DNA of 64,000 bases from Zea mays (Eukaryota > Streptophyta > Magnoliopsida > Poales > Poaceae): NCBI RefSeq assembly GCF_902167145.1, contig NW_023366838.1:372001-436000 (forward strand), read 5' to 3'. Shown here piece by piece: positions 13,861-27,339 of this stretch (position 1 is the stretch's first letter; each line of letters starts with the position of its first letter). Below the pieces are notes generated by a model, which ran no database searches, was not told where the DNA came from, and worked only from the letters and a program-made list of their open reading frames with translations. The translations under genes were made by a program, and so were the position numbers.

Positions 13861-16378
13861 TTTATGGTGGAGACCATTTCTTGGTCAAAAATCCGTAGGT
13901 GTTAGCCTTCGGTATTATTGAAAATGGTCGTTCATGGCTATTTTCGACAAAAATGGGGGTTGTGTGGCCATTGATCATCGACCAGAGGCTCGTACACCTC
14001 ACCTCACATATGTTTCCTTGCCATAGATCACATTATCGGATTTCTGGTGGAGACCATTTCTTGGTCGACAATCCATACGTGTTAGCCTTCAGTATTATTG
14101 AAAATGGTCGTTGATCACTATTTTCGACAAAAATGGGCGTTCTGTGGCCATTGATCATTGGCCAGAGGCCCATACACCTCACCCCACATATGTTTCCTTG
14201 CCATAGATCACATTCTTGGATTTATGGTGGAGACCATTTCTTGGTCAAAAATCCTTAGGTGTTAGCCTTCAGTGTCATTGAAAATGGTCGTTCATGGCTA
14301 TTTTCGACAAAAATGGGGGTTGTGTGGCCATTGATCATCGACCAGAGGCTCGTACACTTTACCCCACATATGTTTTCTTGCCATTGATCACATTCTTGGA
14401 TTTCTGGTGGAGACCATTTCATGGTCAAAAATCCGTAGGTGTTAGCCTTCGGTATTATTGAAAATGGTCATTCATGGCTATTTTCGACAAAAATGGGGGT
14501 TGTGTGGCCATTGATCATTGACCAGAGGCTCATAAACCTCACCCACATATGTTTCCTTGCCATAGATCACATTCTTTGATTTCTGGTGGAGACCATTTCT
14601 TAGTCAAAAATCCGAATGTGTTAGCCTTCGGTACTATTGAAAATGGTCGTTCATGGCTATCTTCGACAAAAATAAGGGTTGTGTGGCCATTGATATTCGA
14701 CCAGAGGTTGATACACCTCACTACAAATATGTTTCCTTGCCATAGATCACATTCTTGGATTTATGGTGGAGACCATTTCTTGGTCAAAAATCTGTGAGTG
14801 TTAGCCTTCAACGTCATTGAAAATGGTCGTTCATGGCTATTTTCGACAAAAATGGGGGTTGTGTGGCCATTGATCATCGACCAGAGGCTCGTACACCTCA
14901 CCCCACATATGTTTCCTTGCCATAGATCACATTCTTGGATTTCTGGTGGAGACCATTTCTTGGGCAAAAATCTGAATGTGTTAGCCTTCGGTATTATTGA
15001 AAATGGTCATTCATGGCTATTTTCGAGAAAAATGGGGGTTGTTTGGCCATTGATCTTCGACCAGAGGCTCATACACCTCACTACACATATGTTTCCTTGC
15101 CATAGATCACATTCTTGGATTTATGGTGGAGACCATTTCTTGGTCAAAAATCCGTAGGTGTTAGCCTTCGGTATTATTGAAAATGGTCGTTCATGGCTAT
15201 TTTCGACAAAAATGGGGGTTGTGTGGCCATTGATCATCGACCAGAGGCTCGTACACCTCACCTCACATATGTTTCCTTGCCATAGATCACATTATCGGAT
15301 TTCTGGTGGAGACCATTTCTTGGTCGAAAATCCATACGTGTTAGCCTTCAGTATTATTGAAAATGGTCGTTGATCACTATTTTCGACAAAAATGGGCGTT
15401 CTATGGCCATTGATCATTGGCCAGAGGCCCATACACCTCACCCCACATATGTTTCCTTGCCATAGATCACATTCTTGGATTTATGGTGGAGACCATTTCT
15501 TGGTCAAAAATCCTTAGGTGTTAGCCTTCAGTGTCATTGAAAATGGTCGTTCATGGCTATTTTCGACAAAAATGGGGGTTGTGTGGCCATTGATCATCGA
15601 CCAGAGGCTCGTACACTTTACCCCACATATGTTTTCTTGCCATTGATCACATTCTTGGATTTCTGGTGGAGACCATTTCATGGTCAAAAATCCGTAGGTG
15701 TTAGCCTTCGGTATTATTGAAAATGGTCATTCATGGCTATTTTCGACAAAAATGGGGGTTGTGTGGCCATTGATCATTGACCAGAGGCTCATAAACCTCA
15801 CCCTCATATGTTTCCTTGCCATAGATCACATTCTTTGATTTCTGGTGGAGACCATTTCTTAGTCAAAAATCCGAATGTGTTAGCCTTCGGTACTATTGAA
15901 AATGGTCGTTCATGGCTATCTTCGACAAAAATAAGGGTTGTGTGGCCATTGATATTCGACCAGAGGTTGATACACCTCACTACAAATATGTTTCCTTGCC
16001 ATAGATCACATTCTTGGATTTATGGTGGAGACCATTTCTTGGTCAAAAATCTGTGAGTGTTAGCCTTCAACGTCATTGAAAATGGTCGTTCATGGCTATT
16101 TTCGACAAAAATGGGGGTTGTGTGGCCATTGATCATCGACCAGAGGCTCGTACACCTCACCCCACATATGTTTCCTTGCCATAGATCACATTCTTGGATT
16201 TCTGGTGGAGACCATTTCTTGGGCAAAAATCTGAATGTGTTAGCCTTCGGTATTATTGAAAATGGTCATTCATGGCTATTTTCGAGAAAAATGGGGGTTG
16301 TTTGGCCATTGATCTTCGACCAGAGGCTCATACACCTCACTACACATATGTTTCCTTGCCATAGATCACATTCTTGGA
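13861..16378. repeat. 7-monomer higher-order repeat of knob180, two copies
   Basis: About 13861-15119 and 15120-16378 match at an offset of 1259 bases (7 monomers less one base). Shared variants include the AATCCTTAGG monomer and CATTTCATGGTC. Both copies carry small deletions in the CACCCCACAT block (near 14542 and 15801). Confidence 0.75.
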
Positions 16379-17129
16379 TTTATGGTGGAGACCATTTCTT
16401 GGTCAAAATTCCGGAGGTGTTAGCCTTCAGTGTCATTGAAAATGGTCGTTCATGGCTATTTTCGACAAAAATTGGGGTTGTGTGGCCATTGATCATCGAC
16501 CAGAGGCTCGTACACCTCACCCCACATATGTTTCCTTGCCATAGATCACATTCTTGGATTTCCTGTGGAGACCATTTCTTGGTCAACAATCCATACGTGT
16601 TAGCCTTCTGTATTATTGAAAATGGTCGTTGATCGCTATTTTAGACAAAAATGGGCGTTGTGTGGCCATTGATCATCAACCAGAGGCCCATACACCTCAC
16701 CCCACATATGTTTCCTTGCCATAGATCACATTCTTGGATTTATGGTGGAGACCAATTCTTGGTCAAAAATCCGTAGGTGTTAGCCTTCAGTGTCATTGAA
16801 AATGGTCGTTCATGGCTATTTTCGACAAAAATGGGGGTTGTGTGGCCATTGATCATCGACCAGAGGCTCGTACACCTCACCCCACATATGTTTCCTTGCC
16901 ATAGATCACATTTTGGATTTCTGGTGGAGAACATTTCTTGGTCAAAAATCCGTATGTGTTAGCCTTCGGTATTATTGAAAATGGTCGTTCATGGCTATTT
17001 TTGACAAAAATGGGGGTTGTGTGGCCATTGATCATCGACCAGAGGCTCATACACCTCACCCCACGTATGTTTCCTTGCCATAGATCACATTCTTGGATTT
17101 CTGGTGGAGACCATTTCTTGGTCAAAAAT

Positions 17130-20100
17130 CCTTAGGTGTTAGCCTTCCGTGTCATTGAAAATGGTCGTTCATGGCTATTTTCGTCTAAAATGGGGGTTGT
17201 GTGGCCATTGATCATCGACCAGAGGCTCGTACACTTTACCCCACATATGTTTTCTTGCCATTGATCACATTCTTGGATTTCTGGTGGAGACCATTTCTTG
17301 GTCAACAATCTGTTGGTGTTAGCCTTCGGTATTATTGAAAATGGTCATTCATGGCTATTTTCGTCTAAAATGGGGGTTGTGTGGCCATTAATCATCGACC
17401 AGAGGCTTGTACACCTCACCCCACATATGTTTCCTTCACATTCTTGGATTTCTGGGGGAGACCATTTCTTGGTCAAAAATCCGTACATGTTAGCCTTCGG
17501 TATTATTGAAAATGGTCATTCATGGCGATTTTCGACAAAAATGGGGGTTGTGTGGCCATTGATCATCGACCAGAGGCTCATAAACCTCACCCCACATATG
17601 TTTCCTTGCCATAGATCACATTCTTTCATTTATGGTGGAGACCATTTCTTGGTCAAAAATTCGAATTTGTTAGCCTTCGGTACTATTGAAAATGGTCGTT
17701 CATGGCTATTTCGACTAAAATAAGTGTTGTGTGGCCATTGATATTCGACCAGAGGCTCATACACCTCACTACACATATGTTTCCTTGCCATAGATCACAT
17801 TATTGGATTTATGGTGGAGACCATTTCTTGGTCAAAATTCCGTAGGTGTTAGCCTTCAGTGTCATTGAAAATGGTCGTTCATGGCTATTTTCGACAAAAA
17901 ATGGGGGTTGTGTGGCCATTGATCATCGACCAGAAGCTCGTACACCTCACCCCACATATGTTTCCTTGCCATAGATCACATTCTCGGATTTCTGGTGGAG
18001 ACCATTTCTTGGTAAAAAATCCATACGTGTTAGCCTTCGGTATTATCGAAAATGGTCGTTGATCGCTATTTTCGACAAAAATGGGCGTTGTGTGGCCATT
18101 GATCATCGGCCAGAGGCCCATACACCTCACCGCACATAAGTTTCTTTGCCATAGATCACATTCTTGGATTTCTGGTGGAGACCATTTCTTGGGCAAAAAT
18201 CTGAATGTGTTAGCCTTCGGTATTATTGAAAATGGTCATTCATGGCTATTTTCGAGAAAAATGGGGGTTGTTTGGCCATTGATCTTCGACCAGAGGCTCA
18301 TACACCTCACTACACATATGTTTCCTTGCCATTGATCACATTCTTGGATTTATGGTGGAGACCATTTCTTGGTCAAAATTCCGGAGGTGTTAGCCTTCAG
18401 TGTCATTGAAAATGGTCGTTCATGGCTATTTTCGACAAAAATGGGGGTTGTGTGGCCATTGATCATCGACCAGAGGCTTGTACACCTCACCCCACATATG
18501 TTTCCTTGCCATAGATCACATTCTTGGATTTCTGGTGGAGACCATTTCTTGGTCAAAAATCCATACGTGTTAGCCTTCTGTATTATTGAAAAAGGTCGTT
18601 GATCGTTATTTTAGACAAAAATGGGCGTTGTGTGGCCATTGATCATCGACCAGAGGCCCATACACCTCACCCCACATATGTTTCCTTGCCATAGATCACA
18701 TTCTTGGATTTATGGTGGAGACCAATTCTTGGTCAAAAATCCGTAGGTGTTAGCCTTCAGTGTCATTGAAAATGGTCGTTCATGGCTATTTTCGACAAAA
18801 ATGGGGGTTGTGTGGCCATTGATCATCGACCAGAGGCTCGTACACCTCACCCCACATATGTTTCCTTGCCATAGATCACATTTTGGATTTCTGGTGGAGA
18901 ACATTTCTTGGTCAAAAATCCGTAGGTGTTAGCCTTCGGTATTATTGAAAATGGTCGTTCATGGCTATTTTTGACAAAAATGGGGGTTGTGTGGCCATTG
19001 ATCATCGACCAGAGGCTCATACACCTCACCCCACGTATGTTTCCTTGCCATAGATCACATTCTTGGATTTCTGGTGGAGACCATTTCTTGGTCAAAAATC
19101 CGTAGGTGTTAGCCTTCGGTATTATTGAAAATGGTCGTTCATGGCTATTTTCATCAAAAATAGGGGTTGTGTGGCCATTTATCATCGACCAGAGGCTCGT
19201 ACACCTCACCTCACTTATGTTTCCTTGCCATATATCACATTCATAGATTTATGGTGGAGACCATTTTTTGGTCAAAAATTCGTAGGTGTTAGCCTTCCGT
19301 GTCATTGAAAATGGTCGTTCATGGCTATTTTCGTCTAAAATGGGGGTTGTGTGGCCATTGATCATCGACAAGAGGCTCGTACACTTTACCCCACATATGT
19401 TTTCTTGCCGTTGATCACATTCTTGGATTTCTGGTGGAGACCATTTCTTGGTCAACAATCCGTTGGTGTTAGCCTTCGGTATTATTGAAAATGGTCGTTC
19501 ATGGCTATTTTCTTCTAAAATGGGGGCTGTGTGGCCATTAATCATCGACCAGAGGCTTGTACACCTCACCCCACATATGTTTCCTTCACATTCTTGGATT
19601 TCTGGGGGAGACCATTTCTTGGTCAAAAATCCGTACATGTTAGCCTTTGGTATTATTGAAAATGGTCATTCATGGCGATTTTCGACAAAAATGGGGGTTG
19701 TGTGGCCATTGATCATCGACCAGAGGCTCATAAACCAAACCCCACATATGTTTCCTTGCCATAGATCACATTCTTTCATTTATGGTGGAGACCATTTCTT
19801 GGTCAAAAATTCGAATGTGTTAGCCTTCGGTACTATTGAAAATGGTCGTTCATGGCTATTTCGACTAAAATAAGTGTTGTGTGGCCATTGATATTCGACC
19901 AGAGGCTCATACACCTCACTACACATATGTTTCCTTGCCATAGATCACATTATTGGATTTATGGTGGAGACCATTTCTTGGTCAAAATTCCGTAGGTGTT
20001 AGCCTTCAGTGTCATTGAAAATGGTCGTTCATGGCTATTTTCGACAAAAAATGGGGGTTGTGTGGCCATTGATCATCGACCAGAAGCTCGTACACCTCAC

Positions 20101-21970
20101 CCCACATATGTTTCCTTGCCATAGATCACATTCTCGGATTTCTGGTGGAGACCATTTCTTGGTAAAAAATCCATACGTGTTAGCCTTCGGTATTATCGAA
20201 AATGGTCGTTGATCGCTATTTTCAACAAAAATGGGCGTTGTGTTGCCATTGATCATCGGCCAGAGGCCCATACACCTCACCGCACATATGTTTCCTTGCC
20301 ATAGATCACATTCTTGGATTTCTGGTGGAGACCATTTCTTGGGCAAAAATCTGAATGTGTTAGCCTTCGGTATTATTGAAAATGGTCATTCATGGCTATT
20401 TTCGAGAAAAATGGGGGTTGTTTGGCCATTGATCTTCTACCAGAGGCTCATACACCTCACTACACATATGTTTCCTTGCCATCGATCACATTCTTGGATT
20501 TATGGTGGAGACCATTTCTTGGTCAAAATTCCGGAGGTGTTAGCCTTCAGTGTCATTGAAAATGGTCGTTCATGGCTATTTTCGACAAAAATGGGGGTTG
20601 TGTGGCCATTGATCATCGACCAGAGGCTTGTACACCTCACCCCACATATGTTTCCTTGCCATAGATCACATTCTTGGTTTTCTGGTGGAGACCATTTCTT
20701 GGTCAAAAATCCATACGTGTTAGCCTTCTGTATTATTGAAAATGGTCGTTGATCGTTATTTTAGACAAAAATGGGCGTTGTGTGGCCATTGATCATCGAC
20801 CAGAGGCCCATACACCTCACCCCATATATGTTTCCTTGCCATAGATCACATTCTTGGATTTATGGTGGAGACCAATTCTTGGTCAAAAATCCGTAGGTGT
20901 TAGCCTTCAATGTCATTGAAAATGGTCGTTCATGGCTATTTTCGACAAAAATGGGGGTTGTGTGGCCATTGATCATCGACCAGAGGCTCGTACACCTCAC
21001 CCCACATATGTTTCCTTGCCATAGATCACATTTTGGATTTCTGGTGGAGAACATTTCTTGGTCAAAAATCCGTAGGTGTTAGCCTTCGGTATTATTGAAA
21101 ATGGTCGTTCATGGCTATTTTTGACAAAAATGGGGGTTGTGTGGCCATTGATCATCGACCAGAGGCTCATACACCTCACCCCACGTATGTTTCCTTGCCA
21201 TAGATCACATTCTTGGATTTCTGGTGGAGACCATTTCTTGGTCAAAAATCCGTAGGTGTTAGCCTTCGGTATTATTGAAAATGGTCGTTCATGGCTATTT
21301 TCATCAAAAATAGGGGTTGTGTGGCCATTTATCATCGACCAGAGGCTCGTACACCTCACCTCACTTATGTTTCCTTGCCATATATCACATTCATAGATTT
21401 ATGGTGGAGACCATTTTTTGGTCAAAAATCCGTAGGTGTTAGCCTTCCGTGTCATTGAAAATGGTCGTTCATGGCTATTTTCGTCTAAAATGGGGGTTGT
21501 GTGGCCATTGATCATCGACAAGAGGCTCGTACACTTTACCCCACATATGTTTTCTTGCCGTTGATCACATTCTTGGATTTCTGGTGGAGACCATTTCTTG
21601 GTCAACAATCCGTTGGTGTTAGCCTTCGGTATTATTGAAAATGGTCGTTCATGGCTATTTTCTTCTAAAATGGGGGCTGTGTGGCCATTAATCATCGACC
21701 AGAGGCTCATAAACCTCACCCCACATATGTTTCCTTGCCATAGATCACATTCTTTCATTTATGGTGGAGACCATTTCTTGGTCAAAAATTCGAATGTGTT
21801 AGCCTTCGGTACTATTGAAAATGGTCGTTCATGGCTATTTCGACTAAAATAAGTGTTGTGTGGCCATTGATATTCGACCAGAGGCTCATACACCTCACTA
21901 CACATATGTTTCCTTGCCATAGATCACATTCTTGGATTTATGGTGGAGACCATTTCTTGGTCAAAAATCC
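17130..21970. repeat. 12-monomer higher-order repeat of knob180, two copies plus a shortened third
   Basis: About 17130-19279 and 19280-21429 match at an offset of 2150 bases. The shortfall from 2160 is a shared deletion of GCCATAGAT near 17436 and 19587. A third copy starts near 21430 but has lost one monomer: after about 21700 it jumps to the following unit. Other shared markers are CAACAATC(C/T)GTTGG and TCATTTATGG. Confidence 0.75.
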
Positions 21971-24900
21971 GTGAGTGTTAGCCTTCAGTGTCATTGAAAA
22001 TGGTCGTTCATGGCTATTTTCGACAAAAATGGGGGTTGTGTGGCCATTGATCATCGACCAGAGACTCGTACACCTCACCCCACATATGTTTCCTTGCCAT
22101 AGATCACATTCTTGGATTTCTGGTAGAGACCATTTCTTGGGCGAAAATCTGAATGTGTTAGCCTTCGGTATTATTGAAAATGGTCATTCATGGCTATTTT
22201 CGACAAAAATGGGTGTTGTGGCCATTGATCTTCGACCAGAGGCTCATACACCTCACTACACATATGTTTCCTTGCCATAGATCACATTCTTGGATTTATG
22301 GTGGAGACCATTTCTTGGTCAAAATTCCGTAGGTGTTAGCCTTCAGTGTCATTGAAAATGGTCGTTCATGGCTATTTTCGACAAAAATGGGGGTTGTGTG
22401 GCCATTGATCATCGACCAGAGGCTCGTACACCTCACCCCACATATGTTTCCTTGCCATAGATCACATTCTCGGATTTCTGGTGGAGACCATTTCTTGGTC
22501 AAAAATCCATACGTGTTAGCCGTCGGTATTATCGAAAATGGTCGTTGATCGCTATTTTCGACAAAAATGGGCGTTGTGTGGCCATTGATCATCGGCCAGA
22601 GGCCCATACACCTCACCGCACATATGTTTCCTTGCCATAGATCACATTCTTGGATTTATGGTGGAGACCATTTCTTGGTCAAAAATCCGAAGGTGTTAGC
22701 CTTCAGTGTCATTGAAAATGGTCGTTCATGGCTATTTTCGACAAAAATGGGGGTTGTGTGGCCATTGATCATCGACCAGAGGCTCATACACCTCACCCCA
22801 CATATGTTTCCTTGCCATAGATCACATTTTGGATTTCAGGTGGAGAACATTTCTTGGTCAAAAATCCGTAGGTGTTAGCCTTCGGTATTATTGAAAATGG
22901 TCGTTCATGGCTATTTTCGACAAATATGGGGGTTGTGTGGCCATTGATCATCGACCAGAGGCTCATACACCTCACCCCACGTATTTTTCCTTGCCATAGA
23001 TCACATTATTGGATTTCTGGTGGAGACCATTTCTTGGTCAAAAATCCGTAGGTGTTAGCCTTCGATATTATTGAAAATAGTCGTTCATGGCTATTTTCAT
23101 AAAAAATGGGGGTTGTGTGGCCATTTATCATCGACCCGAGGCTCGTACACCTCACCTCACATATGTTTCCTTGCCATATATCACATTCTTGGATTTATGG
23201 TGGAGACCATTTCTTGGTCAAAAATCCGTAGGTGTTAGCTTTCTGTTTCATTGAGAATGGTCGTTCATGGCTATTTTCGACAAAAATGGGGGTTGTGTGG
23301 CCATTGATCATCGACCAGAGGCTCGTACATTTTACCCCACATATGTTTTCTTGCCATTGATCACATTCTTGGATTTCTGGTGGAGACCATTTCTTGGTCA
23401 AGAATCCGTTGGTGTTAGCCTTCGGTATTATTGAAAATGGTCGTTCCTGGCTATTTTCGTCTAAAATGGGGGTTGTGTGGCCATTTATCATCGACCAGAG
23501 GCTCGTACACCTCACCCCACATATTGCATAGATCACATTCTCGGATTTCTGGTGGAGACCATTTGTTGGTCAAAAATCCATACGTGTTAGCCTTCTATAT
23601 TATTGGAAATGGTCGTTGATCGCTATTTTCGACAAAAATGGGCGTTGTGTGGCCATTGATCATCGACCAGAGGCCCATACACCTCACCCCACATATGTTT
23701 CCTTGCCATAGATCACATTCTTGGATTTATGGTGGAGACCATTTCTTGGTCAAAAATACGTAGGTGTTAACCTTCGGTATTATTTAAAATGGTCGTTCAT
23801 GGCTATTTTCGACAAAAATGGGGGTTATGTGGTCATTGATCTTTGACCAGAGGCTCATACACCTCACTACACATATGTTTCCTTGCCATAGATGACATTC
23901 TTGGATTTATGGTGGAGACCATTTCTTGGTCAAAAATCCGTAGGTGTTAGCCTTCAGTGTCATTGAAAATGGTCGTTCATGGCTATTTCCGACAAAAATG
24001 GGGGTTGTGTGGCCATTGATCATCGACCAGAGGCTCGTACACTTCACCCCACATAGGTTTTATTGCCATAGATCACATTCTTGGATTTCTGGTGGAGACC
24101 ATTTCTTAGTCAAAAATCCGTTGGTGTTAGCCTTCGGTATTATTGAAAATGGTCGTTCATGGCTATTTTCGACTAAAATGGGGGTTGTGTGTCCATTTAT
24201 CATCGACCAGAGGCTCGTACACCTCACCCCACATATGTTTCCTTGCCATAGATCACTTTCTTGGATTTCTGGTGGAGACCATTTATTGGTCAAAAATCTG
24301 TACGTGTTAGCATTCAGTATTATTGAAAATGGTCATTCATGGCTATTTTCGACAAAAATGGGGGTTGTGTGGCCATTGATCATCGACCAGAGGCTCGTAA
24401 ACCTCACCCCACATATGTTTCCTTGCCATAGATCACATTCTTTGATTTCTGCTGCAGACCATTTCTTGGTCAAAAATCTGAATATTTTAGCCTTCGATAC
24501 TATTGAAAATGGTCGTTCATGGCTATTTTCGACAAAAATGGGGGTTGTGTGGCCATTGATATTCGACCAAAGGCTCATACACCTCACTACACATGTTTCC
24601 TTTCCATAGATCACATTCTTGGATTTATGGTGGAGACCATTTCTTGGTCAAAAATCCGTAGGTGTTAGCATTCATTGTCATTGAAAATGGTCGTTCATGG
24701 CTATTTTCGACAAAAATGGGGTTTGTGTGGCCATTGATCATCGACCAGAGGCTCGTACACTTCACCCCACATATGTTTTCTTGCCATAGATCACATTCTT
24801 GTATTTCTGGTGGGGACCATTTCTTGGTCAAAAATCCGTTGGTGTTAGCCTTCGATATTATTGAAAATGGTCGTTCATGGCTATTTTCGACAAAAATGGG

Positions 24901-27339
24901 GGTTGTGTGGCCATTTATCATCGACCAGAGGCTCGTACACCTCACCCCATATATGTTTCCTTGCCATAGATCACATTCTTGGATTTCTGGTGGAGACCAT
25001 TTCTTGGTCAAAAATTCGTACGTGATAGCCTTTGGTATTATTGAAAATGGTCGTTCATGGCTATTTTCGACAAAATGGGGGTTGTGTGGCCATTGATCAT
25101 CGACCAGAGGCTCGTACACCTCACCCCACATATGTTTCCTTGCCATAGATCACATTCTTGGATTTCTTGTGGAGACCATTTCTTGGGCAAAAATCCGAAT
25201 GTGTTAGCCTTTGGTATTTTTCAAAATGGTCATTCATGGCTATTATCGACAAAAATGGGGGTTGTGTGGCCATTGATCTTCGACCAGAGGCACATACACC
25301 TCACTGCACATATGTTTCCTTGCCATAGATCAAATTCTTGGATTTATGGTGGAGACCATTTCTTGGTCAAAAATCCATAGGTGTTAGCCTTCAGTGTCAT
25401 TGAAAATGGTCGTTCATGGCTATTTTCGACAAAAATGGGGGTTGTGTGGCCATTGATCATCGACCAGAGGCTCGTACACTTCACCCCACATATGTTTTCT
25501 TGCAATAGATCACATTCTTGGATTTCTGGTGGAGACCATTTCTTGGTCAAAAATCTGTTGGTGTTAGCCTTCGGTATTATTGAAAATGGTCGTTCATGGC
25601 TATTTTCGACTGAAATGGGGGTTGTGTGGCCATTTATCATCGACCAGAGGCTCATACACCTCACCCCACATATGTTTCCTTTCCATAGATCACATTCTTG
25701 GATATCTGGTGGAGACCATTTCTTGGTCAAAAATTCGTACGTGTTAGCCTTCGGTATTATTGAAAATGGTCATTCATGGCTATTTTCGACAAAAATGGGG
25801 GTTGTGTGGCCATTGATCATCGACCAAAGGCTCTTACACCTCACCCCACATATGTTTCCTTTCCATAGATCACATTCTTTGATTTCTGGTGGAGACCATT
25901 TCTTGGTCAAAAATCCGAATGTGTTAGCCTTTGGAACTATTGAAAATGATCGTTCATGGCTATTTTCGACAAAAATGGGGGTTGTGTGGCCATTGATATT
26001 GGACCAGAGGCTCATACACCTCACTACACATATGTTTCCTTTCCATAGATCACATTCTTGGATTTATGGTGGAGACCATTTCTTGGTCAAAAATCCGTAG
26101 GTGTTAGCCTTCAGTGTCATTGAAAATGGTCGTTCATGGCTATTTTCGACAAAAATTAGGGTTGTGTGGCCATTGATCGTCGACCAGAGGCTCATACACT
26201 TCACCCCACATATGTTTCCTTGTCGTAGATCACATTCTTGGATTTCTGGTGGTGACAATTTCTTCGTCAAAAATTCGTAGGTGTTAGCCTTCGGTATTAT
26301 TGAAAATGGCCATTCATGGCTATTTTCGACAAAAATGGGGGTTGTGTGGCCATTGATCATCGACCAGAGGCTCATACACCTCACCCCACATATGTTTCCT
26401 TGCCATAGATCACATTCTTGGATTTCTGGTGGAGACCATTTCTTGGTCAAAAATCCGTAGGTGTTAGCCTCTAGTATTATTGAAAATGGTCGTTCATGGT
26501 AGTTTTCATAAAAATGGGGGTTGTCTGACCATTTATCATCGACTAGAGGCTCATAAACCTCACCCCACATATGTTTCCTTGCCATAGATCACATTCTTGG
26601 ATTTCTGGTGGAGACCATTTCTTGGTCAAAAACTCGTACGTGTTAGCCTTCGGTATTATTGAAAATGGTCGTTCATGGCTATTTTCGGCAAAATGGGGGT
26701 TGTGTGGCCATTGATCATCGACCAGAGGCTCGTACACCTCACCCCACATATGTTTGCTTGCCATAGATCACATTCTTGGATTTCTGGTGGAGACTATTTC
26801 TTGGGCAAAAATCCGAATGTCCTTTGGTATTTTTGAAAATGGTCATTCATGGCTATTTTCGACAAAAATGGCGGTTGTGTGGCCATTGATCTTCGACCAG
26901 AGGCTCATACACCTCACTACACATATGTTTCCTTGCCATAGATCACATTCTTGGATTTATGGTGGAGACCATTTCTTGGTCAAAAATCCGTAGGTGTTAG
27001 CCTTCAGTGTCATTGAAAATGGTCGTTCATGGCTATTTTCGACAAAAATTATGGTTGTGTGGCCATTGATCGTCGACCAGAGGCTCATACACCTCACCCA
27101 ACATATGTTTCATTGCCGTAGATCACATTCTTGGAATTCTGGTGGAGACCATTTCTTGGTCAAAAATCCGTAGGTGTTAGCCTTCGGTATTATTGAAACT
27201 GGTCGTTCATGGCTATTTTCGACAAAAATGGGGGTTGTGTGGCCATTGATCATCGACCAGTGGCTCATACAGCTCACCCCACATATGTTTCCTTGCCATA
27301 GACCACATTCTTAGATATCTGCTGGAGACCATTTCTTGG

